A stretch of 64,000 nucleotides of DNA from a candidate division Hyd24-12 bacterium UBA6080 (GTDB lineage: Bacteria; Fermentibacterota; Fermentibacteria; Fermentibacterales; JCC-6), in contig DIXM01000013.1 of NCBI GenBank assembly GCA_002436025.1, positions 195,015-259,014 on the forward strand. Reading direction: 5' to 3'. Of this stretch, positions 52,813 through 61,538 are shown piece after piece. The translations under genes and the position numbers were made by a program. Positions within the stretch are counted from its first letter, which is position 1, and each line of letters starts with the position of its first letter. The notes below the pieces were generated by a model. The model made no database searches and was not told the DNA's origin. It saw only the letters and a program-made list of their open reading frames with translations.

Positions 52813-54249
52813 ATGGAAAACCTTGAGGCAAGGATGAGGGAACTCTTCAAAAGGATAGAAACGAACAACCGCTGGCGCCAGACCGAATGCATCAACCTCA
52901 TACCTTCCGAGAACACCCCCTCCCCGCTGGTAAAGATCTGCGAGCTTTGCGACCCTGCGGGCAGGTACGCTGAACACCGCTCAATGAAGGGACGCGAGGT
53001 CTACTTCTACCACGGGACCGATTTCATAAGGGACATCGAACAGGAGGCCTCAGCGGCCCTCTGCGAGTACTTCGGCTGCACCGAGACCGAACTCCGCCCA
53101 GTCAGCGGCCAGATGGCCAACGAGGTCGTCTTCAAGGGGGTCACCAAAATGGTGAACCGCGACGGCGGAAGCTGGCGAAGGCTCAGGACCGTCATGAACA
53201 ACGACCTCGGCAAGGGGGGGCACCTTTCCAGTCAGCCCATGGGCGCCCTTTTCAATTTCGTCGATCACAACCCCGCCACGGGTCAGGAGAACGTTGTGAA
53301 TTTCCCGGTCCAGCAGGGCAACCCGTACAAGATCAACGAAAAACGGATGCTGGAGCTTCTGGATGAACACAGGCCCGAACTGGTCGTTTTCGGGAAAAGC
53401 ATGTTCCTCTACCCCGAACCCGTGAAGGTCCTGGCGGACCATGTGGCGGACTGGTCTGACCGCCCCGTTATCATGTACGACATGGCCCATGTACTAGGGC
53501 TTTACGGCGCTTTTCAGGCACCGCTCGCCGATGGCGCCGACGTGGTGACAGGCTCGACCCACAAGACCTTCTTCGGACCCCAGAGGGGCGTCATAGCCTC
53601 CAACATGGACAAGAAGCACCCGCTTCGAAAACTCTGGCTTGACATAAACAGCAGGGCCTTCCCCGGCAGCACCTCGAATCACCACCTGGCAACGCTTCTC
53701 GGGCTTCTCGTGGCAACAGTGGAGATGAACGCCTTCAAGGACGAGTACCAGCACCAAGTCCTGCGGAACGCCAGGGCCTTTGCCCGGCATCTGGCCGACA
53801 ACGGCCTTCACATCGAGGGCGATCCGGCCGACGGCTACACCATGACCCATCAGGTGGTGCTCAGGGTGAAGGAACACGGCGACGGCGCTGCCATTGCGGA
53901 CAGGCTGCAGGACAACAACATCATCGTGAACTACCAGGCCCTGCCGGATGACGAGACCTTCCTCACCCCGTCGGGCATCCGCACCGGCGTGAGCGAGATG
54001 ACCCGTTTCGGCATGAACGAGGCCGACTTCGCCCCCCTGGCCGAGCTCATGGCGGCCGTGATCATCCGGGGAGAGGATGTCCGTAAAAAGGTGCAGGACC
54101 TCAGGGGCCGTTTCACTACAATGCGCTACACACTGCCCCTTCGTGAAAGCATCGACCTCGCCGCCTCCGCCATGGCAACCTCGTTCCCGACTTCAGAGTA
54201 TTCGACCCTTTTTGCCGAGAACCTTTTAAAGTACGCAAAAGGAAGGTGA
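52813..54249 (+). CDS. Serine hydroxymethyltransferase-like PLP enzyme
   Basis: A 478-residue fold-type I PLP enzyme of the SHMT family, longer than the typical 415-430. Seen: INLIPSENTPSP (compare LIASEN), GRYAEHRSMKGREVYFYHG, ELRPVSGQMANEVV, YDMAHVLGLYG (PLP ring Asp/His), and the PLP lysine in TGSTHKTFFGPQRG. These variants resemble archaeal-type SHMT more than bacterial GlyA, so the activity is likely serine/glycine interconversion but the folate or pterin carrier, or even a related aldol reaction, is not certain. Start ATG 52813 has GAAAGG 8-9 nt upstream; in-frame TTG 52786 and ATG 52804 are alternatives. Followed 4 nt later by a small outer-membrane gene. Confidence 0.8.
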   Translation: MENLEARMRELFKRIETNNRWRQTECINLIPSENTPSPLVKICELCDPAGRYAEHRSMKGREVYFYHGTDFIRDIEQEASAALCEYFGCTETELRPVSGQMANEVVFKGVTKMVNRDGGSWRRLRTVMNNDLGKGGHLSSQPMGALFNFVDHNPATGQENVVNFPVQQGNPYKINEKRMLELLDEHRPELVVFGKSMFLYPEPVKVLADHVADWSDRPVIMYDMAHVLGLYGAFQAPLADGADVVTGSTHKTFFGPQRGVIASNMDKKHPLRKLWLDINSRAFPGSTSNHHLATLLGLLVATVEMNAFKDEYQHQVLRNARAFARHLADNGLHIEGDPADGYTMTHQVVLRVKEHGDGAAIADRLQDNNIIVNYQALPDDETFLTPSGIRTGVSEMTRFGMNEADFAPLAELMAAVIIRGEDVRKKVQDLRGRFTTMRYTLPLRESIDLAASAMATSFPTSEYSTLFAENLLKYAKGR

Positions 54250-54253
54250 AACC

Positions 54254-54691
54254 ATGACGATCATGGCGCTGATACTCACCTGCTCCATCTACGGAGGGCA
54301 GGGGGGCGACCTCGGGCTGGGCATCATCATCGGTGAACCCACAGGCATCTGCGTGAAGTACTTCACCTCCCCCACGGCCGCGGTTGCAGGGGCTGCGGCA
54401 TGGAGCCTCTCCGGTGACGAGAAGGCTGTCCACATCTACGGCGACTACCTTTTTCACATGTCCGAACTGGCTACATGGGACGGGGGCCGGTCTCCCCTTT
54501 ACGCCGGGGTAGGCGCCAGGGCGATCTTCAGGGATGAAACCGTCGCGGGCATCAGGATCCCCGTGGGCATGTCGTGGGTTTTCGACGAAGCCCCCTTCGA
54601 CGCATTTCTGGAGATAGTGCCTGTCATGGACATCGCACCGGACACCGAGTTCGATGTCGCGGGAGGCGCGGGAGCAAGGTTCTGGTTCTAA
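54254..54691 (+). CDS. Small predicted outer-membrane/periplasmic beta protein
   Basis: A 145-residue protein with a weak N-terminal signal (MTIMALILTCSIYGG) and the pattern GLGIIIGEPTGICVKYF near the start, ending in GGAGARFWF with a C-terminal Phe. Alternating strands (AGVGARAIFRDETVAGIRIPVGMSW) suggest a small beta-barrel. Similar short proteins with GIIIGEPTG occur in spirochaetes and FCB bacteria (DUF3996-like); the relation is from memory. It is 4 nt from the SHMT-like gene and 16 nt before the next gene, so it is co-transcribed with both, without a clear link. Confidence 0.6.
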   Translation: MTIMALILTCSIYGGQGGDLGLGIIIGEPTGICVKYFTSPTAAVAGAAAWSLSGDEKAVHIYGDYLFHMSELATWDGGRSPLYAGVGARAIFRDETVAGIRIPVGMSWVFDEAPFDAFLEIVPVMDIAPDTEFDVAGGAGARFWF

Positions 54692-54707
54692 ACTGCAGGA
54701 GGGTTCG

Positions 54708-57107
54708 ATGAAGCTTCTCATCGTGGGTGGGGTAGCCGGGGGAGCCAGCGCAGCTGCCCGGGCCAGAAGGCTCGATGAAAACGCCGAGATAATAGTCTTT
54801 GAGAGGGGCGACTACATAAGTTTCGCCAACTGCGGGCTGCCCTATCACATCGGCGGGACCATCCCCTCCCGGGAAAGCCTTCTGCTGATGACCCCCGAGA
54901 AGTTTCTGAAACGGTTCGACGTCACTTTCAGGACCGGTCACCTGGTGACTTCAATCGACCCCGGCGGCCGCACTGTAACGGTGCGTGACCTCGAAAAGGA
55001 CGAAAGCTACCAGGAAAGTTACGACTCCCTCATACTCTCCCCCGGTTCGACCCCCCTCGTCCCCCCGATCCCGGGAAAAGACCACAAAGACGTTCTTGTC
55101 CTCTGGACCGTTCCCGACATGGACGCCATCATGGACCGCATAAGGGCGGGCGCCCGGCGGGCTGTCGTTGTCGGCGGCGGGTTCATCGGGGTCGAGACCG
55201 CAGAGAACCTCGTGGCGGCCGGCCTCGAAACCACCCTTGTGGAAAAGGAACCCTGGATCCTTCCATTCCTCGACCCCGAAATGACCGCCCCCCTCACCAG
55301 GGCGCTTTCCGAGGGAGGCGTCCGTCTTCTCACGGGCTCCACCGTCGAGGGTATCGAAGAGGCTCCGCAGGGGCTCAGGGTGCTGATCCAGGGCGCAGCG
55401 CCCGTACATGCCGACTTCGTGGTAATGGCCGCAGGCGTCAGACCCAACGGTGAACTGGCGAAGACCGCCGGTCTCACCACCGCCCCAAACGGCGCCATCA
55501 TCGTGGACGAGTTCCTTCGTACCAGTTCCCCGCACATCTACGCCGTTGGCGACGCCGTGCAGACGGTCCATCCCATACTGGGCGAGCGCATGTCCATCCC
55601 GCTTGCGGGTCCCGCGAACAGGCAGGGACGCATGGCTGCGGAGAACGCCCTGGGGGGAAGCGTCAGCTGCCCGGGAACCATTGGAGCTTCCGTGGTCAAG
55701 GTGTTCGACATCACCGCCGCCTCCGCAGGGGCCTCCGAGACCCAGCTCAACCGTCGGGGCATTCCACACGAGAAGGTCTACATTCACCCCTCCTCCCACG
55801 CCTCCTACTACCCGGGCTCGGCCCGGATAAGCATGAAGGTGCTCTTCAGCCCCGAAGGCGTCGTCCTTGGGGCCCAGGCCGTGGGCGAGGACGGCGTGGA
55901 CAAACGTATTGATGTTCTTGCAACAGCAATAAGGAAAGGTCTAACCGTCCGTGACCTCACCATGCTTGAACTTTGCTACGCACCGCCCTACGGCAGCGCC
56001 AAGGATCCGGTGAACTATGCCGGTTACGTTGGCTGCAACGTCCTGGACGGTCTGACAAAACAGGTTCACGTCCACGACATCCCGTCGGACGCCTTCCTGC
56101 TGGACGTCAGGGAACCCGAGGAGTGGGAGCTCGGAACTATCCCGGGCAGCACCCACATCCCGCTGGACACACTGAGACAGAGGCTTGCGGAGATCCCGAG
56201 GAACAAACCCGTAGTGGTCTTCTGCGCCCAGGGACAAAGGGCCTACTCTGCTGAACGGATGCTCAGGCAGAAGGGTTACACTGTTTCGAACCTTTCGGGG
56301 GGCTACCTTACCTGGCGGATGTTCCACCCCGAAACACACCGTCCCGCCGTGACGTCCGAAGCCGCCCCCGCGAAGACGCCTGAAGCCGACGCTGTTGTCG
56401 ACGCTTCAGGGCTTCAGTGCCCGGGCCCCCTCGTCCAGGTTTCAAGGGCCATGAAGGAGCTCGCTCCCGGTGCGGTCCTGCTGGCCAGAGCCACTGACAG
56501 GGGTTTTAAAAGCGACCTTCCGGCATGGTGCGGCTCGACAGGGAACACCCTGCTGGGGATGACCGAAGAGAAGGGCGTTTTCACGGCACGCGTCAGGAAG
56601 GGTGGGGCGCAGCCCCCCGCAACCGGCCCGAAAGACTTGAAGCGGACAACGATGGTCCTCTTCTCCGGTGACATGGACAAAAACCTGGCCGCGCTCATCA
56701 TAGCCACCGGCTTCGCCAGCCTGGGGCACCAGGTCACCGTGTTCTGCACGTTCTGGGGGCTTTCCATCCTGAGGAAGGAAAGGCCGCCAAGGGTTAAGAA
56801 GGGCTTCCTCGACAGGATGTTCGGCATGATGCTGCCCAGGGGTCCCAGAAAGCTCGCACTTTCAAAACTTCACATGATGGGCGCCGGTACGGCCATGATG
56901 AAGCACGTGATGAGGTCGAAGGGGGTCGATTCCCTGCCCGACATGCTCTCACGGGCTCAATCCATGGGGGTCGTGTTTCAGGCCTGCGAGATGTCCATGG
57001 GGGTGATGGGTATAACAAAAGAGGAACTCATACCCGGTGTTGAGACCGCCGGTGTGGGAACCTTCGCGTCCCTGGCGGAGAAAAGCGCGGCAACCCTGTT
57101 CATATAG
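54708..57107 (+). CDS. CoA-disulfide reductase/rhodanese/TusA/DsrE four-domain fusion
   Basis: A 799-residue sulfur-handling protein. Domain 1 (1-~450) is a CoA-disulfide-reductase-like flavoprotein: FAD site IVGGVAGGASAAARA, redox cysteine in SFANCGLPYHIGG (C42), NAD site VVVGGGFIGVETAENL, and IYAVGDAV. Domain 2 (~455-550) is rhodanese with active-site C506 (VVFCAQGQRAYSAERML). Domain 3 (~563-640) is TusA-like with LQCPGPL (C571). Domain 4 (~648-799) is DsrE-like (MVLFSGDMDKNLAALIIATG). Together it can reduce a persulfide and pass sulfane sulfur between its own domains; the physiological substrate (CoA persulfide, polysulfide) is not shown. Start ATG 54708 follows AGGAGGG. Confidence 0.88.
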   Translation: MKLLIVGGVAGGASAAARARRLDENAEIIVFERGDYISFANCGLPYHIGGTIPSRESLLLMTPEKFLKRFDVTFRTGHLVTSIDPGGRTVTVRDLEKDESYQESYDSLILSPGSTPLVPPIPGKDHKDVLVLWTVPDMDAIMDRIRAGARRAVVVGGGFIGVETAENLVAAGLETTLVEKEPWILPFLDPEMTAPLTRALSEGGVRLLTGSTVEGIEEAPQGLRVLIQGAAPVHADFVVMAAGVRPNGELAKTAGLTTAPNGAIIVDEFLRTSSPHIYAVGDAVQTVHPILGERMSIPLAGPANRQGRMAAENALGGSVSCPGTIGASVVKVFDITAASAGASETQLNRRGIPHEKVYIHPSSHASYYPGSARISMKVLFSPEGVVLGAQAVGEDGVDKRIDVLATAIRKGLTVRDLTMLELCYAPPYGSAKDPVNYAGYVGCNVLDGLTKQVHVHDIPSDAFLLDVREPEEWELGTIPGSTHIPLDTLRQRLAEIPRNKPVVVFCAQGQRAYSAERMLRQKGYTVSNLSGGYLTWRMFHPETHRPAVTSEAAPAKTPEADAVVDASGLQCPGPLVQVSRAMKELAPGAVLLARATDRGFKSDLPAWCGSTGNTLLGMTEEKGVFTARVRKGGAQPPATGPKDLKRTTMVLFSGDMDKNLAALIIATGFASLGHQVTVFCTFWGLSILRKERPPRVKKGFLDRMFGMMLPRGPRKLALSKLHMMGAGTAMMKHVMRSKGVDSLPDMLSRAQSMGVVFQACEMSMGVMGITKEELIPGVETAGVGTFASLAEKSAATLFI

Positions 57108-57119
57108 CCGCGGACGGAA

Positions 57120-57686
57120 TCACAGGAGCGCCTGTTTCTCCCCGGCGGCAAGAAGGGCCACCACCCTCTCCGCCCGTGCTGAACGCGTTTCGGGTTTCCG
57201 GGCAGCGGACACGTAACCCATGTAGCGTTTCCTGTATGAGGGTGCGAGCTCGGAGAAGAAAAGGGCAGCACCCTCGTTACGCTCAAGAGCCTCTTCAAGC
57301 TCGGCGGGCATGGCGAATTCCCTTGAGGGCTTCTCGTACCACAGCCCCCTCTCCCGGGCGATGCGCACCTGCTCCATTCCCGCTTCGGTCATCAGCCCCC
57401 TGGCGATGAGGTCCACGGCACGCTCGCGGTTGGCCTCGCTCCATTCGCTGCCCCTGCGCCGCGGCGTGAACAGACGAAGGTAGCGGTTGTCATCCGCCCG
57501 TGTGATAAGGCTGTCTATCCATCCGAAGCAGATGGCCTCCAAAAGCGCGTCCTCGTAGGTAAAGAAGGAAGCGGGAGCCTTCCTGAACTCCAGCCACACA
57601 CCCGGTGACTCCTGGTGGTTGGTCTCGAGCCAGAGCCGCCACTGCGTCCTTCCCTGAATTACAAGCGTATCCCTTTTTGCAGCCAT
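57120..57686 (-). CDS. YdeI/OmpD-associated family protein
   Basis: A 188-residue soluble protein of the YdeI-like family. Family features: WLETNHQESPGVWLEFRKA, YEDALLEAICFGWIDSL, RYLRLFTPRRRGSEWSEANRERA, then the C-terminal YdeI/OmpD half with FFSELAPSYRKRYMGYVSAARKPETRSARAERVV. The role of the family is poorly defined (some members protect against peptides or bacteriocins). The start was taken at ATG 57686; ATG 57707 would add seven residues. It is convergent with the fusion gene. Confidence 0.82.
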   Translation of the reverse strand: MAAKRDTLVIQGRTQWRLWLETNHQESPGVWLEFRKAPASFFTYEDALLEAICFGWIDSLITRADDNRYLRLFTPRRRGSEWSEANRERAVDLIARGLMTEAGMEQVRIARERGLWYEKPSREFAMPAELEEALERNEGAALFFSELAPSYRKRYMGYVSAARKPETRSARAERVVALLAAGEKQALL

Positions 57687-57814
57687 GCCCAAAACTCTGC
57701 CCCACATGCTGTCGTGTCAAGTAGAGGAGAGGGATCGACAGTCGCTTCAGATGATTATTGGAGTCGATCCGGTCCTGTGCGATCCATTCCAGGCCCGCAA
57801 GCCTTGACCAACGC

Positions 57815-57836
57815 AGGAACAAAACAGATTGTTCCT
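57815..57836. promoter_or_regulatory. Palindrome before mntA, candidate operator
   Basis: Perfect inverted repeat AGGAACAA-N6-TTGTTCCT (8-bp arms), 17 nt before the mntA start. A TTGACC at 57804-57809 could be a -35 with its -10 falling inside the palindrome, the usual place for autoregulation of a toxin-antitoxin operon. It might also form an RNA hairpin. Confidence 0.6.
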
Positions 57837-57852
57837 TCACGGGAGGTGACTT

Positions 57853-58140
57853 ATGAGCCTTGAACAGACCCTGGCAGTTCTCAGGAAGATGCAACCCACC
57901 CTGAGACAGTTGTTTGGAATTGAGAGACTCGGGGTGTTCGGATCCCTGGCAAGGCAAGAAGCAGGTAATGACAGCGATATCGATATTGTGGTCGTGATGC
58001 CTCCTGACCTTTATGCCATGGTTCATCTGAAGGAAAAGCTGGAAAAGGCTTTGAATACACCTGTTGATCTTGTCAGATACAGGGCAGGTATGAACGCTCT
58101 GCTCAAAGAGCGGATCGAGCGGGATGCCGTGTATGTCTGA
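57853..58140 (+). CDS. mntA: MntA-type minimal nucleotidyltransferase antitoxin
   Basis: A 95-residue nucleotidyltransferase. The motif GS-x10-DxD is exact: G30 S31 ... D42 and D44 (VFGSLARQEAGNDSDIDIVV). In type VII toxin-antitoxin systems MntA adds AMP groups to the tyrosine of the HepT toxin's RX4-6HXY motif and so inactivates it. Start ATG 57853 follows GGGAGGTGA. The end overlaps hepT by 8 nt. The gene pair is visibly poorer in G+C and in C-ending codons than its neighbours, suggesting horizontal gain. Confidence 0.92.
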   Translation: MSLEQTLAVLRKMQPTLRQLFGIERLGVFGSLARQEAGNDSDIDIVVVMPPDLYAMVHLKEKLEKALNTPVDLVRYRAGMNALLKERIERDAVYV

Positions 58141-58516
58141 CCTGCCGCTTCTGAAAAGCATCATGTCACAGGTGATCGAGAGTGTCGACAAGATCCAGAG
58201 GCGTTTCAGCGAAGTGGAAAGACCTGATGATTTCCTTGAAAGTGATGCTGGAATTGATAAGCTCGACGGTATAGTTCTTATGTTGATCACCATCGGCGAG
58301 AACCTGAAGCGGTTCGAGAAGTACGGTGGAATACCGTTCATGAGTGAGCATCCGGAAATCGATTGGAAAGGTGCCATCGGAGTACGGGACTTCCTCAGTC
58401 ATCACTACTTCGATCTTGACGCCGAGGTTGTTTTTCAGATCTGCAAGTACAGGATCGCTGATTTGAAAAAGGCCGTTACGGAAATCCGTGCAAGCCTTCA
58501 GAGCAGTCTTCAGTAA
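58133..58516 (+). CDS. hepT: HepT-family (HEPN) ribonuclease toxin
   Basis: A 127-residue HEPN-domain toxin. The catalytic RX4HXY motif is present as R85-DFLS-H90-H91-Y92 in GVRDFLSHHYFDLD. Tyr92 is the expected target of AMPylation by MntA. The rest is helical, with KLDGIVLMLITIGENLKRF as in HepT. ATG 58133 gives MSDLPLLKSIM, matching family N-termini; ATG 58124 would add three residues. It overlaps mntA by 8 nt, so the two are translated together. The active motif is intact, so the module is probably functional. Confidence 0.92.
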   Translation: MSDLPLLKSIMSQVIESVDKIQRRFSEVERPDDFLESDAGIDKLDGIVLMLITIGENLKRFEKYGGIPFMSEHPEIDWKGAIGVRDFLSHHYFDLDAEVVFQICKYRIADLKKAVTEIRASLQSSLQ

Positions 58517-58676
58517 AGCACATCAGGTATCCCGCCCCTTTGTTCCACCGGGAAGCGTTCTTTCTTCCACTGCGGTCACTTCGCCCCCCGGCAGGGAATC
58601 GTTCGTTATTATTGGCCAGGGCTCGGGCCCGTCCGATTCTCCGGGGTGAACCACGAAAAAGTACTGGAGATTTACA

Positions 58677-59792
58677 GTGAAGATACTGGGCCAGATATCC
58701 AAAGGCCTTGAAGAACTTGGCGCCGTGGAACTCACTCGGCTCGGTGCGACATCGGTCGTCCCCGTCTTCAGGGGGGTCTTCTTCGAGACGGATGTTGCGG
58801 GCGCCATGCGGATCAACTACACATCCCGGCTCTTCGACCGTTTCCTGCTCCAGCTCGTATCCTTCCCGGGCCACACGTCAGACCAGCTCTACGCGAAGGC
58901 GGTCAAGTTCCCGTGGGAGGATACTTTCAGCGTGGAATCAACGTTCGCCATCTCCTCCGCCGTCTCGGGAGGCGGGATACGCCACTCGCAGTGGGCCGCG
59001 CTCAAGCTCAAGGACGCCATCGCCGACCATTTCCGTGAGCTCTGCGGTAAAAGGCCCTCGGTTGACAGGCACGACGCCGATGTGAACCTCGATCTGCGGA
59101 TCAGGGACAACAAGGCCGAGATAAGGCTGGACCTCTCGGGCGGAGCCCTTCACCGAAGGGGTTACAGGAAAGAGACCGTTGCGGCGCCCATCAGGGAAAC
59201 CGTGGCGGCCGCCGCCGTGGAGATGACGGAGTGGACCGGCGGGACGCCGCTGGTCGACCCCATGTGCGGTTCGGGCACGCTTCTGTGCGAAGCGCTCATG
59301 AAGTACTGCAGTGTTCCCGCCGGCTTCCTCAGGCAGAAGTGGGGATTTTTCCGGATGGAGGGGTTCTCGCAAAAACTGTGGCAGAGCGTGAAGGCCGAAG
59401 CGGATGGCGCCATCACCGCTCTCCCCCCGGGGCTTCTCTCGGGAAGCGACATCTCAAGGGCTGCCGTGAGCGCGGCACGCACGAACCTGGCAACCCTGCC
59501 CGGGGGTGGGAATGTCGCCATTACACTCGGCGACTGGCGGAACAGCCCCGGCATCACCTCCTCCGTGATCCTCACAAACCCTCCCCACGGCATAAGGATA
59601 TTCGAGGACACGGCCGGTTCCCTCCTCGGTGAATTCGGTGACTTCCTGAAACAGAGGTGTGCAGGGACACGCGCTTTCATCTACATCGGTGACACGGCGC
59701 TTCTGAAGAAGGTGGGGCTCAGATCGACCTGGCGGAAGGAACTGATGTCCGGGGGACTCGACGGCCGTCTTGCCAGGTACGACCTCTACTGA
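58677..59792 (+). CDS. THUMP-domain RNA methyltransferase (RlmL/YpsC-like)
   Basis: A 371-residue methyltransferase like the N-terminal half of RlmL. The N-terminal part (1-~165) is a ferredoxin-like plus THUMP RNA-binding region (LGQISKGLEELGAVELTRLGA through LDLRIRDNKAEIRLDLSG), followed by LHRRGYR, the Rossmann motif I LVDPMCGSGTLLCEALM, GSDISRAAVSAARTN, and the catalytic motif TNPPHGIR (N-P-P). These are typical for N2-guanine methylation of 23S rRNA or a close RNA target. The start is GTG 58677 with GGAG 9 nt upstream. It stands between the toxin-antitoxin pair and the transporter gene. Confidence 0.88.
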   Translation: MKILGQISKGLEELGAVELTRLGATSVVPVFRGVFFETDVAGAMRINYTSRLFDRFLLQLVSFPGHTSDQLYAKAVKFPWEDTFSVESTFAISSAVSGGGIRHSQWAALKLKDAIADHFRELCGKRPSVDRHDADVNLDLRIRDNKAEIRLDLSGGALHRRGYRKETVAAPIRETVAAAAVEMTEWTGGTPLVDPMCGSGTLLCEALMKYCSVPAGFLRQKWGFFRMEGFSQKLWQSVKAEADGAITALPPGLLSGSDISRAAVSAARTNLATLPGGGNVAITLGDWRNSPGITSSVILTNPPHGIRIFEDTAGSLLGEFGDFLKQRCAGTRAFIYIGDTALLKKVGLRSTWRKELMSGGLDGRLARYDLY

Positions 59793-59812
59793 TGAAGGGG
59801 AAACGGTAACCC

Positions 59813-60817
59813 TTGTTTTCCGCTGAATACATTGCCGGGCTGGCTTCTTCGCTTGACATCATAGGCCAGATGGCGGCTCTGGTGCTTCTGGGCTACCTGA
59901 TGACCCGGCGGGGGTGGATAAGTTCCGGCACCCTTTCAGACCTCACCAGGGTGCTCATCGACCTTGTCCTCCCCTGCACGTTCATACTGGCCATGGCCCG
60001 TGCGTTCACCCCCGAGTTCTTCGGCAGCGGCGCCGTTCTGGCCGCGGTGTCCGCGGGCTGGGTGCTCGCGGCATGGCTCTTCGGAGCGGTCTGGTTCCGT
60101 CTGTTTTCCAGTGGCCATCCTTCCATGGACAGGTCGGTCACCGCCATGATGATGGTGTCCAACAGCCTTTACCTTCCGCTTCCCGTGATGCTCGCGGTGA
60201 CACCCGTTGCGCTCCATGACCGGGCCGTGGTGTTCATCTCCATGATCGCCGTTCCATCGATAATCGCGAACTGGACCGTCGGGGTGGCGCTTCTAAGCGG
60301 CACGGGGCCTTCCGCACGCGAAAGACTGAAGCTTCTTCTCAACGCCCCCATCCTCTCACTTTTCGCGGGAATACTCCTGAGTTTCGTTCCCGGCGTTCGT
60401 GAGGCGGCCCTGGGTGAGCCCGGGGCCTTCGTTCCCGCCCGGGCGCTCTTTTCGGTCATGGAATACCTGGGGCGCATCCTCTCCCCCCTTGCCATGATAA
60501 TCCTGGGAGGGATGATAGCCTCGGGACGGGGCGCCGGACGCGTGAGGCTGAGGTTTTCGGTCCCGCTCATCGCCGTGAGGCTGGTGCTGATACCGGGCGC
60601 GGTCTACCTGCTTGTAACACGCATCAATACCGGCCTGCCGCCCCTTGCTCTCACCGCCCTGCTTCTGGCTGCGGCTGCGCCTCCGGCCACGAACCACGCG
60701 CTCATTGCCCGAAGGTACAACGGGGAGTGGGAACTTGTTTCAAAACTGCAGATGGTGGTCCACGCCGCCGCGCTTCTGACCCTGCCCTTATGGCTCAGCC
60801 TGGGGCTCGGGTTTTAG
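59813..60817 (+). CDS. AEC-family (auxin efflux carrier-like) permease
   Basis: A 334-residue inner-membrane transporter with ten hydrophobic segments in two five-helix halves. LVLLGYLMTRRGWIS and LTRVLIDLVLPCTFILAMAR at the start, MMMVSNSLYLPLPVML (the conserved N-containing crossover region) and SPLAMIILGGMIASG in the second half are family patterns. Substrates are usually organic acids or amino acids; here unknown. The start is TTG 59813, 20 nt after the methyltransferase. The 3' end (codons for AALLTLPLWLSLGLGF) has been copied twice into the tandem repeats downstream. Confidence 0.85.
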   Translation: MFSAEYIAGLASSLDIIGQMAALVLLGYLMTRRGWISSGTLSDLTRVLIDLVLPCTFILAMARAFTPEFFGSGAVLAAVSAGWVLAAWLFGAVWFRLFSSGHPSMDRSVTAMMMVSNSLYLPLPVMLAVTPVALHDRAVVFISMIAVPSIIANWTVGVALLSGTGPSARERLKLLLNAPILSLFAGILLSFVPGVREAALGEPGAFVPARALFSVMEYLGRILSPLAMIILGGMIASGRGAGRVRLRFSVPLIAVRLVLIPGAVYLLVTRINTGLPPLALTALLLAAAAPPATNHALIARRYNGEWELVSKLQMVVHAAALLTLPLWLSLGLGF

Positions 60818-60821
60818 GGCA

Positions 60822-61484
60822 TCAGAAAAGGGCCTTGATCCCCCCCCATGACTCACGCTCGAGTGGTAAATTGCCGGAGAGGATCATGAACTGCTCGTAG
60901 GGCGCACCCCACTCGGTCTGGCTGCTGCTCCAGCTGCTGCCGTTGTTCTGGCTGAAGTAGGTCATGTCGGCCCACGTCTGGTTGGCACACAGCCAGTAGT
61001 GGGCGCCGGCGCCGCCGGTGGTCTGCAATGCGAACCAGTACTTGGTTCCTGCAGTGAAGAGGATGCTGGGAGTGGTGATCTCGGTGTAGTAAAGCGGGTA
61101 GCCCCAGGAGGTGAAACCGGTGTTTGAGTGGGTGCAGGAGGTGGAAGTGTGGCTGCTGACGATGCTGCCAGGGCCTGAGCCGCTGTCGGCACGAAGCTGG
61201 ATGTTGAAGCCGGTGGCGTTGCTGCTGGCATAGATGGCCCAGATCTGAACCAGGTCGATGTATCCACCGCTTGGGTAGGTGAAGTCGTCGGCGATCATCC
61301 ATGAGTTCGGGGAGGAGAAACCCAGGCCGTTGGCCAGGTTCTCGTAGACGAAGGGCTGTGAACAACAGTAGTACTCCTCCCATTGGGGGTCACCGAGCAG
61401 CGACATTTCCGGCGATACGGACGGGATGTGCCCAAGGTTGTCGGGCGACTGGATGAGAAGCAGCATGAAAATGAAAACCTGCAT
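60822..61484 (-). CDS. Secreted protein, tandem paralogue 1
   Basis: A 220-residue exported protein of unknown function, with signal MQVFIFMLLLIQSPDNLG. The mature part is rich in aromatic residues, Ser, Thr and Gly and predicted all-beta. Landmarks: YENLANGLGFSSPNSWMIAD, IDLVQIWAIY, IQLRADSGSGPGSIVSS, YWFALQTTGGAGAHYWLC and WGAPYEQFMILSG, ending ESWGGIKALF. The strand pattern recalls extracellular jelly-roll domains with MIADDF and D-x-G-x-PG motifs seen in many secreted bacterial proteins; no catalytic motif is visible. Cysteine pairs (CC at ~41, C near 117 and 169) could form disulfides. Its promoter and palindrome are at 61539-61567. The gene ends 4 nt from the convergent transporter stop. 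Confidence 0.75.
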   Translation of the reverse strand: MQVFIFMLLLIQSPDNLGHIPSVSPEMSLLGDPQWEEYYCCSQPFVYENLANGLGFSSPNSWMIADDFTYPSGGYIDLVQIWAIYASSNATGFNIQLRADSGSGPGSIVSSHTSTSCTHSNTGFTSWGYPLYYTEITTPSILFTAGTKYWFALQTTGGAGAHYWLCANQTWADMTYFSQNNGSSWSSSQTEWGAPYEQFMILSGNLPLERESWGGIKALF

Positions 61485-61538
61485 TGCGTTACCTCCCTGC
61501 CTTTCGTGAATCCAATATCGCAGTCATGTCGCCCTCGT

